From: Novosphingobium olei
GTDB lineage: Bacteria > Pseudomonadota > Alphaproteobacteria > Sphingomonadales > Sphingomonadaceae
Assembly: GCF_012927405.1 (NCBI RefSeq)
Contig: NZ_JABBGM010000007.1
Coordinates: forward strand, 1 to 64,000
Direction of reading: 5' to 3'
Length of the DNA stretch: 64,000 nucleotides
Shown here piece by piece: positions 25,663 through 34,574 of the stretch. Each line of letters starts with the position of its first letter. Positions within the stretch are counted from its first letter, which is position 1. A program made the translations under genes and the position numbers. The notes under the pieces were generated by a model that saw only the letters and a program-made list of their open reading frames with translations, was not told where the DNA came from and made no database searches.

Positions 25663-27757
25663 AATAGGCCTCGATCTTTGCCTGGATTTCGATGAGCGTG
25701 GCGGCTTCGTCGGGGAGCTTCGCCGCATCGACGAACTCCGCGTAGATTTCGGAAAAATCCATCACCGAGAGGTCGAGCTGCTGGAACTCGAAAATGGTGA
25801 AGCCGTCGCAGACGGGCTTCTTCGGCGTTCCCCATGTCTTGCCGATCTGGGGCCGGCCCTGCTCCTGGAGGATCCGACTGATCTTCGAGAGGAAGCAGCA
25901 ATAGACATCGCGCTTGGAAAGACAGATGCCAAGGAAGCTCGACGAGCAGTAAGTGCCAATCTTGTGGCAGAGCCCTGCATCGTCCTTCTGATCGAGCAGC
26001 ACCTCGGCCGGGCTGCACAGCAGCGGAACGAGGAGCGGGACGCCCTTCCCCGAGCAGCAGTTGGCGAGACCGAAGACCTTGTGCGCACAACTCTCGGCGG
26101 TGCCCTTGAACAGCGTCAGCGTGCTTTCGTCGAACTCGGAATTGGCCTGTCCGAGCGCGTTCAGCGCCACGACCGCGTCCTTGAACTCGTCGGAGGCCTC
26201 GCGAACGATCGGCTCGCAGTCGCCATTGACGCAGTAGACGTCGTCCCCGCAGATGTACTGCGCAGGCTGGCTCGTCGATCCCGGGATCGGGCACTTGTAG
26301 ACACGCTCGGCGACCTTGCACGAACCATCTCCGCTGGGCGGATCGTCGAGACAGGTCTCGTGGTCGAACATGCAGCCGGGGGTTGCATCGAGCTTGCCGC
26401 AGTCGTTGCCGCCGCCCACCACGGTCTGGCACTGGTAGGTCTTCGCCGTCTCCCAGCAGGCCCGCGTGACCGGCACGCCATCGATCAGGCGGGTTTCATT
26501 GGGGGCAGTGCAGGTCTCGGCAGCGAGGGTGCAGGTGCCAAGATCGACCGAGCAGGCATTGTCGGTCCAGACTTGGGTGAACCACTTCGATACCGAGCTT
26601 TCGGGCACGATGCCGGCGACATTGGTGCTGCACGAATAGACCGCTTCTAGCGAAGCGGGCTCAAGGCAAGTGAGGTAGCCCCCTCCCCCGAACGGATCGC
26701 CGATGAAATCCCAGGTCTTGCAGAGCTGGCGGTCGGTGAGGCCTGCCGCGGAGGCGGTGGTTTGGGTACAGCTCGGCTCCGCCGATATCGCCCCGCACTG
26801 CTGAAGCCCGCTCACATATTGGACGGGAAAACCCGTCACGGGATCAAAGGTCAGCGCATCGGTGATCCCTTCGTTGTTGCAGCGATAGACGTTGCTCACG
26901 ACCTGGAAGGCGTCCGCCGGCGGCGGTTTGGCCACCGTGCCCATGAGGTAGACGTTGGGATCACTGACGCCTGCGTCGCAGTCGTAGTAGTCGACCGTGA
27001 GGTTATAGTCGGGAACAGGGAAGGTCCCGGTCTTGCGGCACAGGGCGTTGCCCTCAAGCGAGGCGCAGCCCGGAAAGCCAGGGGCCGTGACGCAGAGGTA
27101 CTGGTAGAGCGTCTCGTTCCATGGCGCGACGGTGAGACTGCGGGTGCAGGTCTTGGGCTGTTCGACCACGCTCGAGCCGACATTGCAGGTCCATTCGGCA
27201 GTGTTGGTGGTCCCCGGACTCGGCGGCAGCGGGACGCAATTGCCGGTCGACCCGTCCGCGCTCATGCCAGACAAGTAGGCATTGGGATCGTCGGTCACGG
27301 TGTTGGCGCGGGACAGGTCGGCGCGGGTGACATCGACGGTCGGCCGCGTGGTCGAATTGGCGGTGCGGTAGGCATTGCTATTCACGCCGGCCGCCGCCCC
27401 ATCGGCGTACATGTTGCCGGGATTGTCGTAATACTGGGTGAGTCCGGGATATTCCGCCTGATACCCCGGTATCTGCCCGGCCGCACCCGGGGCATCGGTG
27501 ATCCCCTGGTAGGCGCCGCGCACGCTCGATCCGGTCGCCCGAGCCTCGGCCTTGGCCTCGTCCACGGTCATGGTGGCAGGCGCGGAAGGAGGCGGCGGGG
27601 CGGGAGCGGGCACGCCGGGATCAATCGCGGGCGGGAGCGGCGGTTGCGGCTCGACCAGATCGTCGGGCGGGGGGATGTAGACCTGTCCTTGTGCGCCGGC
27701 CGCGGCGAGCAGCACCATCCCGGCAAGCGCAAATCCAGCAAGGCGCGGCGCGCGCAT
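25643..27757 (-). CDS. traN: Mating-pair stabilisation protein TraN
   Basis: A 704-residue outer-membrane adhesin homologue. A signal peptide (LAGFALAGMVLLAAAGAQGQ) is followed by a Pro-rich segment and then a very Cys-rich body typical of TraN. The C-terminal section (CAHKVFGLANCCSGKG, DVYCCFLSKISRILQEQGR) is the most conserved TraN signature. In F, TraN contacts recipient outer-membrane proteins. The ATG at 27757 is one base after the trbC stop. The longer frame upstream overlaps trbC and is discarded. Confidence 0.93.
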   Translation of the reverse strand: MRAPRLAGFALAGMVLLAAAGAQGQVYIPPPDDLVEPQPPLPPAIDPGVPAPAPPPPSAPATMTVDEAKAEARATGSSVRGAYQGITDAPGAAGQIPGYQAEYPGLTQYYDNPGNMYADGAAAGVNSNAYRTANSTTRPTVDVTRADLSRANTVTDDPNAYLSGMSADGSTGNCVPLPPSPGTTNTAEWTCNVGSSVVEQPKTCTRSLTVAPWNETLYQYLCVTAPGFPGCASLEGNALCRKTGTFPVPDYNLTVDYYDCDAGVSDPNVYLMGTVAKPPPADAFQVVSNVYRCNNEGITDALTFDPVTGFPVQYVSGLQQCGAISAEPSCTQTTASAAGLTDRQLCKTWDFIGDPFGGGGYLTCLEPASLEAVYSCSTNVAGIVPESSVSKWFTQVWTDNACSVDLGTCTLAAETCTAPNETRLIDGVPVTRACWETAKTYQCQTVVGGGNDCGKLDATPGCMFDHETCLDDPPSGDGSCKVAERVYKCPIPGSTSQPAQYICGDDVYCVNGDCEPIVREASDEFKDAVVALNALGQANSEFDESTLTLFKGTAESCAHKVFGLANCCSGKGVPLLVPLLCSPAEVLLDQKDDAGLCHKIGTYCSSSFLGICLSKRDVYCCFLSKISRILQEQGRPQIGKTWGTPKKPVCDGFTIFEFQQLDLSVMDFSEIYAEFVDAAKLPDEAATLIEIQAKIEAYYAAHKP

Positions 27758-27758
27758 C

Positions 27759-28523
27759 TCAATGACCCTTGTTGAGCTGGGCGAGCGCGATGCGCGCGAC
27801 GCCGGCGCCGGGCCCGCGGCCACCTGCAAAACTCTCGAGCGCGAACTCGACTGTGACATTGCCGGTGAGCCGGTCGTGGTCGGGAGTGGCGCTGGTGCAG
27901 TCGAGCCCGTCGCAGAGCTCGTACTCGCGGCCCGCGGCGACGAAGGTCGGCGCAGCCTCGACCTTGAAGGCGCGGAACAGGCGCGGGTCGATCGCGAGAT
28001 GGGCTTCTTGGCCCTCGTCGGTCACAACGCGCTTGAGGCCCTCGGCAAAGGCTTTTGTGCTGCCTCCGGGAAAGCCGCGGAACACCACCACGCCGCCGGC
28101 CTTGGTCGTGTCGGCGATCAGCCGGGTGAGCGAGGCCCCAGGCATCGACAAGCTGGCAAAGACCATGAACATCGGCCCCTCGCCCATCGGCGCGCGGGTA
28201 TTGGCCGCGGCGCCGGCGAGCAGTTCGTCGAAGTCGACCGCGCCATCCGGGCCCTTGGGAAGGCTCGCGGGATCGATCGAAGCGACGGAAGCGAGGCCTT
28301 GTTCGCGCAAGGTCTCGGCCTCGGCGCGGTGCGCCTCGCCCTTGCCGGCAACCGCATCGACCAAGGTCTGGGCATCGGCTGTCGCCTCGGTTGCCCGGTC
28401 CTTGATGGCCTTGAGGTCGATGCCGTCTAGCGTTTGCGCGAGCGCTGCCGAGACAGCCGTAAGCGCGAGGAAGCCAGCGATTCCTGCGAGGTGGGGTTTA
28501 AGCAAGGTGCGCGCGAAGGTCAT
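27759..28523 (-). CDS. trbC: Type-F pilin assembly protein TrbC
   Basis: About 254 residues. A signal peptide (LAGIAGFLALTAVSAALA) is followed by a coiled region and then the TrbC core (MFMVFASLSMPGASLTRLIA, VVFRGFPGGSTKAF, APTFV). F TrbC is a periplasmic factor needed for pilus assembly and has a thioredoxin-like fold without the Cys pair. The start is either GTG at 28535 (overlapping the traU stop) or ATG at 28523, which has GAGGA well placed; the latter is chosen. Confidence 0.9.
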   Translation of the reverse strand: MTFARTLLKPHLAGIAGFLALTAVSAALAQTLDGIDLKAIKDRATEATADAQTLVDAVAGKGEAHRAEAETLREQGLASVASIDPASLPKGPDGAVDFDELLAGAAANTRAPMGEGPMFMVFASLSMPGASLTRLIADTTKAGGVVVFRGFPGGSTKAFAEGLKRVVTDEGQEAHLAIDPRLFRAFKVEAAPTFVAAGREYELCDGLDCTSATPDHDRLTGNVTVEFALESFAGGRGPGAGVARIALAQLNKGH

Positions 28524-28531
28524 GGGCGTCC

Positions 28532-29554
28532 TCACAGCATGCAGCAGTTGCGCTTGCGCCAGACGAGGTAGCCAAAGTCCTCACCCTTGACGGGGTAGCC
28601 CTTGCCGGTCTGGGGAATGATGGTGGTCGCGCCGATCGGCGCGCAGGCGTAGCGGCCCTTCACTGTCGAGATCGGGTTGGTCATCTGCAGCCGGTATTGC
28701 TGCTTCCTCATCACCGGCATCAGGTACTTGTGGCACAGCGCCTTCGAACCCATCGTCCCCCAGGCGAGCGCCTCGCGGTGCATCTTGTAGAGCATGCGTT
28801 CGGCGACGAGCCGCGAGGCCTGGATCGGGGTGACATGCGCGGCGACGTGGCCGTTCAGCGGGTACATCCCGCCGTTGCAGCCCGCGCACCAGAACATCTG
28901 GTCGATCGGCAGCTTGGCGGTCGCCGCGACACAGTCGGCCGCACACGCCGCGGTCGCGATCGGGTTCGAGAACAGCGCGACTTCCGGATTGATGATCGAG
29001 GTGAGCGCGGAATCCTGCCAGAGCGGGTCAATCTCGGTGACATAGGCAACATCGAAGGTGGTCTGCTCGAAGCAAAGGAAGTCGGTCAGGATCTCCATCC
29101 AGTAGAGCAGCGGGTAGACGTAGTAGTGCGACTGCCACTGCGAGCTGTTCTGCGCCTTGCCGCCGATCTGGCTGCGGCCCTGGACATGGCCATTGCCGAT
29201 GGCGAAGCCGGGGTTGAGGCGGATTCCGCCAAGGTTGGGAAAGCACCAGGCCTTGTTGGTGACGTCGACAAGCCGCACCGGCTCCCAAAAGCCCACCGAG
29301 ATACCAATGCGCGGGATCGGCGAACCGCAGGCGCACAAGGGAAACGAGGGATTCTTGGGGTCGGGGCGCGAGCCCTTCCAGATCGAGAGCCCGCCGATCG
29401 ACAGTGGGAACAGGCACGACCAGCACACGTCGGTGATCGGGTTGATGAACTTGCCGTGGCAGGTGGCGGTATCGGCGCGCGCGGGCGCCGATACCGCAAA
29501 GGCGAGCGCCAGCGCCGCGAGCAAGGCGGCGAATTTCCGGCCGAGCCGCGTCAT
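28532..29554 (-). CDS. traU: Conjugal transfer protein TraU
   Basis: 340 residues, the family's normal length. A signal peptide (LLAALALAFAVSAPARA) is followed by the conserved TraU start (CHGKFINPITDVCWSCLFPL) and many paired Cys. Its C-terminus ends CCML. F TraU is a periplasmic protein needed for DNA transfer. The ATG overlaps the stop of the preceding small gene (ATGA). Confidence 0.95.
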   Translation of the reverse strand: MTRLGRKFAALLAALALAFAVSAPARADTATCHGKFINPITDVCWSCLFPLSIGGLSIWKGSRPDPKNPSFPLCACGSPIPRIGISVGFWEPVRLVDVTNKAWCFPNLGGIRLNPGFAIGNGHVQGRSQIGGKAQNSSQWQSHYYVYPLLYWMEILTDFLCFEQTTFDVAYVTEIDPLWQDSALTSIINPEVALFSNPIATAACAADCVAATAKLPIDQMFWCAGCNGGMYPLNGHVAAHVTPIQASRLVAERMLYKMHREALAWGTMGSKALCHKYLMPVMRKQQYRLQMTNPISTVKGRYACAPIGATTIIPQTGKGYPVKGEDFGYLVWRKRNCCML

Positions 29555-29817
29555 GGCCGAGCTCCTTGGGCGAAGGCCTCATCCGCCCGCAGTTTGGCGC
29601 GGAAGTAGGCGACGCCGTGGACCGGCGCGGCGAGGGCGAGGGTCAGCGCAGGACCTGCACCCCAGAGCCCGAACAGCGCTTTGAGGAGCGGGAGCAGCAA
29701 GACGGCGAGCGCCAGCGCCCAGCACAGGGCCATCCACCAGCGCCGCATGTGACGAAGGCGCGCCGTTTCGGGAGCGGCCATCGGTGTCTTGAGGAAGTCG
29801 ATGAGCGAGTGGGTCAT
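29551..29817 (-). CDS. Small membrane protein between traW and traU
   Basis: 88 residues with two hydrophobic helices (WWMALCWALALAVLLLPLLK and a second at about 50-68). It overlaps traW upstream and traU downstream, each by an ATGA. No F counterpart is recognised at this position. Confidence 0.6.
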   Translation of the reverse strand: MTHSLIDFLKTPMAAPETARLRHMRRWWMALCWALALAVLLLPLLKALFGLWGAGPALTLALAAPVHGVAYFRAKLRADEAFAQGARP

Positions 29818-30509
29818 GACACCTTGCCTCCGCCAGAGAGAACGGGTGCGCGTGCGGGCGCGGCTGCCGCGGGCGGTAGCGGCACTTCGCTGATCTTGAG
29901 ATTTGCGCCCGCTGCCGAGACCACGGCGGGGGTGTGGCGGATGCCGAACTTGGCGGTGAGCGTGCCGCCCTGGTCGAAGTAGAAGCGCCGCTGCCAAGGC
30001 TTCATCGCATCGAACGGCGAGCCCGAGACAAAGATGATCTTGGCCCGCGCATCGCTCCAGGTTTTCACCGCCCAGGCCAGCTCGGCCGCATTGTCACCAT
30101 CGACGAAGACCAGCGCCTGGCTCAATTGCACCATGTCGAGCGGATTGACCCGGGTGCCGCGCGCGGCGATCAGGTTGCCCTTGGCATCGACGATGTCGTC
30201 TTCCGTGACGATCGAGGGATCGAACAGCCATTCGCGCTTGACGCTTGCGGGGGTCATGCCATCGACCGGCTTGGGACGGCGCACGCTGGCGACCGCTTGT
30301 TCCTGCATCTGGCGCTGCATGCGCTCGATCCCGCCATTGGCCTCGAGCGTCCTCAGCCGCGTCTCGATCGTGGTGAGAAGATCGGTCTCGATGATCGGAA
30401 AGGTCTGACCCATCTGCCCATAGTCGGCAGCACGCAGGCCCGAGATGCCCGGCCAACCGACCAGCAGGGCAAGGCCGCTTGCGGCGATCAGGGCGGCGAA
30501 GGGCCTCAC
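29814..30509 (-). CDS. traW: Conjugal transfer protein TraW
   Basis: 231 residues. A GTG start overlaps the stop of the S26 peptidase gene. A signal peptide (LIAASGLALLVGWPGISGLR) is followed by the TraW core, including REWLFDPS and VFVDGDNAAELAWAVKTW, and the C-terminal GIRHTPAVV segment. F TraW is a periplasmic pilus-assembly protein that works with TrbC and TraU, both encoded just downstream here. Confidence 0.92.
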   Translation of the reverse strand: MRPFAALIAASGLALLVGWPGISGLRAADYGQMGQTFPIIETDLLTTIETRLRTLEANGGIERMQRQMQEQAVASVRRPKPVDGMTPASVKREWLFDPSIVTEDDIVDAKGNLIAARGTRVNPLDMVQLSQALVFVDGDNAAELAWAVKTWSDARAKIIFVSGSPFDAMKPWQRRFYFDQGGTLTAKFGIRHTPAVVSAAGANLKISEVPLPPAAAAPARAPVLSGGGKVS

Positions 30510-31048
30510 AGCAACGAGTCCCCGGTGCCGATGATCGTCCCGGAACAGACGAACCCGATATCGGCATAGCGGCTGTCGAGCCCGTCCTTGTGCGCGGTGC
30601 CGAGATAGTAGCAGTGTTCGGGGATCCGCCCGGTCGGACCAGGCTCGAGCTTTTCACCGCGCGAGCTCGCCGGCTTGAGGCGCGCAACCTCGGCGCCATT
30701 GATCCGCACGACGGCGCCCTCGCGGCTGACCACGTCGCCCGGCATGCCATAGACCCGCTTGGCAAAGGGCGGGGCCACCTTGCCGAAATGCGCGGTGATG
30801 AGCGGGGTCTGCGGCGCCTTGAAGACCACGAAGTCGCCGCGCTCAGGCACGCGGTGCTTGTCAATCCAGAACGCCCAGTTGGGGAGCGACTGGGTGGTGT
30901 TGATCAGGATCGCATGTTCATCGCGCCAGCTCGCGAGCAAGGAACTCGCCGCGAGGCACGCCGCAAGCGCGCCAATCGCCAGCCAGCGCTTGGCATGACT
31001 GCCGCTCGCCGCCGGGGGCTCAGGGTGTGTTTCATTTTGCGGGGGCAT
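30506..31048 (-). CDS. S26-family signal peptidase (TraF/LepB type) of the transfer operon
   Basis: 180 residues with one N-terminal membrane helix (about 20-40). It has the catalytic Ser in TQSLPNWAFW and the catalytic Lys in FAKRVYGMPGD, followed by the C-terminal box GTIIGTGDSLL. Related peptidases process propilin in other transfer systems. Its ATG at 31048 overlaps the end of trbI by 17 bases. F uses the host enzyme instead; here the plasmid carries its own, probably for TraA maturation. Confidence 0.85.
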   Translation of the reverse strand: MPPQNETHPEPPAASGSHAKRWLAIGALAACLAASSLLASWRDEHAILINTTQSLPNWAFWIDKHRVPERGDFVVFKAPQTPLITAHFGKVAPPFAKRVYGMPGDVVSREGAVVRINGAEVARLKPASSRGEKLEPGPTGRIPEHCYYLGTAHKDGLDSRYADIGFVCSGTIIGTGDSLL

Positions 31049-31613
31049 TGCCCTGACCCCCGAGAACTCCAGCCTGCGGCGCCGGTCCCGGCCCCGAACC
31101 CGACATAGCGGCACGCATCGCGCCCATGACATCGGTGCTGCTCGCCGCCGCCTGCTGCGGCATCCGCACGCGGGCATAGACCTCGCGGCGCACGTCGGCA
31201 GTGATGTCGGGGACATTGCCGGCGACGACCGCTTCGCCGACCAGCACGATCTGGCCTGCCGCGCCGCGCCGTTCGAGATTACGCTGGATCTCGCTCATGA
31301 ACGCGCGGGTCTCGGTGGTGACCTGCTCGGGCGGGGTCGCCGAGCGCGCCTGCGCCTGGACATATTCGCCGACGATCCCAGAAAGCTGGACCTTGGCGAT
31401 CGCCGGTGTCTTAGGCCCGCCGAGCACGCTCTTGGTCACCCATGCGCCCCACAGGCCCGCCGCAACAAGGGCGGCCACGAGCGCGACCGGGGCCGCACCG
31501 AGGCGCGCACGCTGCGGCGGGCTCGCGGGCGCCGCTGCCACATCGGCCTCGAACAGCGGACCGGGCGCTGCGTTCTCGCCGCCTGTTGCGGCGACACGGG
31601 GCTTACCTGCCAT
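31032..31613 (-). CDS. trbI: Type-F transfer protein TrbI
   Basis: 193 residues. One membrane helix lies near 42-60 (APVALVAALVAAGLWGAWVT), with a periplasmic domain containing RAFMSEIQRNLERRG and VLVGEAVVAGNVPDITADVR, which is the TrbI pattern. In F, TrbI affects pilus outgrowth and retraction. It overlaps its neighbours on both sides. Confidence 0.85.
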   Translation of the reverse strand: MAGKPRVAATGGENAAPGPLFEADVAAAPASPPQRARLGAAPVALVAALVAAGLWGAWVTKSVLGGPKTPAIAKVQLSGIVGEYVQAQARSATPPEQVTTETRAFMSEIQRNLERRGAAGQIVLVGEAVVAGNVPDITADVRREVYARVRMPQQAAASSTDVMGAMRAAMSGSGPGPAPQAGVLGGQGNAPAK

Positions 31614-31965
31614 GATCTCTCTCCTTGCAAGTGGGGTTTGCCGCCGGGCTCAGATCGCCAAGCGAATGGCGGCGGAAGAAGGCGAGCGCGGCGAACAGCA
31701 CGGCGCTCGCCAGCCAGAAGAACAGGCGGAATCTGTCCTGCCGTGCGGCATCGGCCGCGACGTAGCGCGAGGCGAAATTGTCGAGCTGGAGCACGGTCCC
31801 GGAAAAGCTGAAGTTCCCGAGCGCGGCGAAGAACAGCAGCCAGAGGGCAGCAACACAGCCGAGCGTGACTGCGAGCCAGCCTGTCAAGCGCAGCGCGACG
31901 TAGCAGCCGTCCGCCAGGCGGGATGGAGCGCGCGATGGCGCGGTTGGGGCCAAGGTGGGCGTCAT
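31603..31965 (-). CDS. Two-helix membrane protein after traC
   Basis: 120 residues with hydrophobic segments at about 27-50 and 81-97. The ATG overlaps the traC stop (ATGA) and the gene runs 11 bases into trbI. No family is recognised; it is an inner-membrane component or accessory by position. Confidence 0.6.
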   Translation of the reverse strand: MTPTLAPTAPSRAPSRLADGCYVALRLTGWLAVTLGCVAALWLLFFAALGNFSFSGTVLQLDNFASRYVAADAARQDRFRLFFWLASAVLFAALAFFRRHSLGDLSPAANPTCKERDHGR

Positions 31966-34568
31966 TCGGCCGCCTCCGCAAGCTCGCCCTCGGCAAAGTC
32001 GGGCGCGCCGGGCTCGGGCGGCACGAAATCGGGGAAGGCCACCCGCTCGATCGCATCGGGGAGCGCCAGGCCGCCGCGCACCTTGTCCTCGATCTCGGAA
32101 AAGACCCGGGGGCTCGAGGAATAGAGCGTCGCCGAATAGGGATCGAGCACAAGGCGCCCTACAGCAAGCGTCTCGGGGCCTTTGATCAGGACGTCGGAAT
32201 ACTCGGTCCCGTTGCGCTTCAGCGAGCGGAGCAGGCTTTCCGTGTAATGGTCCATCTCGAAGCGCTGGTGCTTGGCGAGATCGTTGATCGTCTCTTCCTT
32301 CTGCTGGAGGACGATCGACCAGTCCGAGTTTTCGAGTGCGGCGAGCGAACCTTCCGACTTGTAGAAGTCGTTGAGCGACTGGGTCGCTGTGATCAGCGAG
32401 CCGCCATATTTGCGGCAGGTGCGGGCATAGGTCTCGATCGCCTGGCCCATCTGCCCGCCGCCAAGGAGTTGCCAGGCTTCGTCGATCATCGTCAGCTTGG
32501 GCACCGAGCGGTCGAGATCGCGCATCACCCGAAGTGTCAGGAACATGAGCGCGGTCAGCGCGACCGAGCGCAGTTCGGGCTTCGAGGAGAGGTCGGAGAG
32601 CTCGAACACGGTGAGCCCGGCCGAGAGGTCGATCGAGCAGGCGCCTTCGAAAAAGCGGCCATAGGTGCCGCCTTTTAGGAACGGCGACATCGCATCGGCA
32701 AGATCGCCGGCATAGGGCGAAGGCAGCGCGCGCAGCGCCGCGGCAACATCGTCAATCGTCCCATGGCGCTGTTTCTCGCGCCAGACCGTGCTCACCGCGG
32801 AATCGATCAGCCCGCGCTCGGTGTCGGACAAGCGGTCCTGCTGGCGCGCCATCTGGCCGACGATCGATTTGAGCATCGCGAGGCATTCGACCTCATAGTC
32901 CTCGCCGTCCTCGTCGCTCGCTAGCGCCTCGCCGTCGATCATGTCGAAGGGATTGAGCGAGAAGCCAGAGGATAGCTTGAACTCGACGAAAGCGCCGCCG
33001 AAGGCTTTGACCATGTGCTCGAACGAGCGGCCGTCATCGATCACGATGACCTTGGCCCCCGCGCCGGACATCGCGGCACAGACGTCCTGCAGGAATACCG
33101 ACTTGCCCGAGCCCGACTTGCCGAAAACGGCGACGTTGTGATTGCCCGCCGCGTTCTGGAACGGCGACCAGAAGAACGGCTGCCCGCGCCGGCCGATGAG
33201 CAGAACGTGCGGGATGTGCCCGCCGGTGTGCTCGCCCTGGAGCGGCGCGATCGAGGCCGCGGTGGTGGTGAGCATGGTCTTGAAGCGCTTCATGCGCTTC
33301 AGGTCAGCCGAGAGCCCATTGGGGAGCGACAGCGGCATCGCTGCGAGCAGCCCCATCACCTGGAGGTAGCGCTCGTCGATGAGGTCCCACCCGCAGGCCT
33401 TGTAGACCGACTTCACCATGCGCTCGTTGATGTCGCCCTTGCCCAAGGGCGAGAGCGCGCCGACGCCGTAGTAGACCTGCGCGAGCTTGCGGCCCTGGCG
33501 GATCTCGGCCTGAACGTATTGCCATTCGTCGCGCTGCTCGGAGAGCTGGGGCAGGAAGCGCGCCGAGCGGCTGTCGGCAAGGCTGGTGGTGCGCATGACC
33601 TTGAGGCCCGCGCGCGAGGCGACCGCTTCCTCGTCCTGGTAGACGAGCCCGAGCACGGTCATGACGTTGCAGCCGAAGCGCAGCTTGTCGTTGATGACGT
33701 CGCCGATGATTTTCTGGACGTCCCACGGCGCCCATTGTTTGGGGAGGTTGCGCACCGAGAAGAAGCGCCAGTCGAACTTGTCGGGCACGACCTCGCCGAT
33801 CACCGGCGCGCCGTCCTGGCGCTCGCCAGTGGGGCGGAAGCGCTCGGTCTGGAGCACGATCCGGTCAGGGGTGACCTGGGTTTCGAGATCGCGCCGCACG
33901 CACTGGACGTTGATCGGATCGAGCTCGGAATAGTGTTCGGGCTTGTCGGCGTTATCGACCGCCGGGCAGAGAAAATCGTCGAGGAAGGCGATCAGTTCGA
34001 CCGGTCCCATGTCGCGGGCCGGGATCGAGAGCGACTGCAGCGTCCCGTGAAGACTGTCGCGCACCGAGGCGAGCGTGTCGGCCCCGATCGGGCCACTGAG
34101 CCGGGCACCGACCGAGAGGATCACCCGGGTGTTGCGCAGGTAAAACGGTGCGTCGCGCGAGATCGACATCCAGGCGGCGCGGCGCAGCCAGCGCGCCCGG
34201 TGCATCGCCGCGCGGCCATAGACCCCCTTGGCGACCACGCGCGGCATCACCCAATCAGCGATGCGTTCGCCAACCGAGGGACTCTGCCAGTGGATCAGCT
34301 GGATCTCGCAGCCCGAGGGCACGGCGTCCGACAGAAACTGGGTCAGCAGCTCGCCGCTGCGCTCGTCTGCGCCCATCATCGGGGCCAGCTCGAGAATGAA
34401 CCCGAGCGAGTCCGTGTTGATGAACAGGCCGTGCTTCTTGTCGTAGCTTCGATAGGGCAGCCAGTTCGACAGCATCGGCGCGCCGAGCACCGGGCGCTCC
34501 GCCTCCGGATGCGCGCTTTCGCCGAACAGCATATCGAGGAACCGGTCCCAGAACCCGTGCGAGGCCAT
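31962..34568 (-). CDS. traC: Type IV secretion ATPase TraC
   Basis: An 868-residue VirB4-class ATPase that powers pilus assembly. Walker A (GKSGSGKS) is near 482-489 and Walker B (LTMIDEAWQLLG) near 690. The N-terminal half is the TraC-specific domain (LPYRSYDKKHGLFINTDSLG, near 37). The length fits F TraC (875). It begins 6 bases after the traV stop. Confidence 0.95.
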   Translation of the reverse strand: MASHGFWDRFLDMLFGESAHPEAERPVLGAPMLSNWLPYRSYDKKHGLFINTDSLGFILELAPMMGADERSGELLTQFLSDAVPSGCEIQLIHWQSPSVGERIADWVMPRVVAKGVYGRAAMHRARWLRRAAWMSISRDAPFYLRNTRVILSVGARLSGPIGADTLASVRDSLHGTLQSLSIPARDMGPVELIAFLDDFLCPAVDNADKPEHYSELDPINVQCVRRDLETQVTPDRIVLQTERFRPTGERQDGAPVIGEVVPDKFDWRFFSVRNLPKQWAPWDVQKIIGDVINDKLRFGCNVMTVLGLVYQDEEAVASRAGLKVMRTTSLADSRSARFLPQLSEQRDEWQYVQAEIRQGRKLAQVYYGVGALSPLGKGDINERMVKSVYKACGWDLIDERYLQVMGLLAAMPLSLPNGLSADLKRMKRFKTMLTTTAASIAPLQGEHTGGHIPHVLLIGRRGQPFFWSPFQNAAGNHNVAVFGKSGSGKSVFLQDVCAAMSGAGAKVIVIDDGRSFEHMVKAFGGAFVEFKLSSGFSLNPFDMIDGEALASDEDGEDYEVECLAMLKSIVGQMARQQDRLSDTERGLIDSAVSTVWREKQRHGTIDDVAAALRALPSPYAGDLADAMSPFLKGGTYGRFFEGACSIDLSAGLTVFELSDLSSKPELRSVALTALMFLTLRVMRDLDRSVPKLTMIDEAWQLLGGGQMGQAIETYARTCRKYGGSLITATQSLNDFYKSEGSLAALENSDWSIVLQQKEETINDLAKHQRFEMDHYTESLLRSLKRNGTEYSDVLIKGPETLAVGRLVLDPYSATLYSSSPRVFSEIEDKVRGGLALPDAIERVAFPDFVPPEPGAPDFAEGELAEAAE

Positions 34569-34574
34569 CGTCGC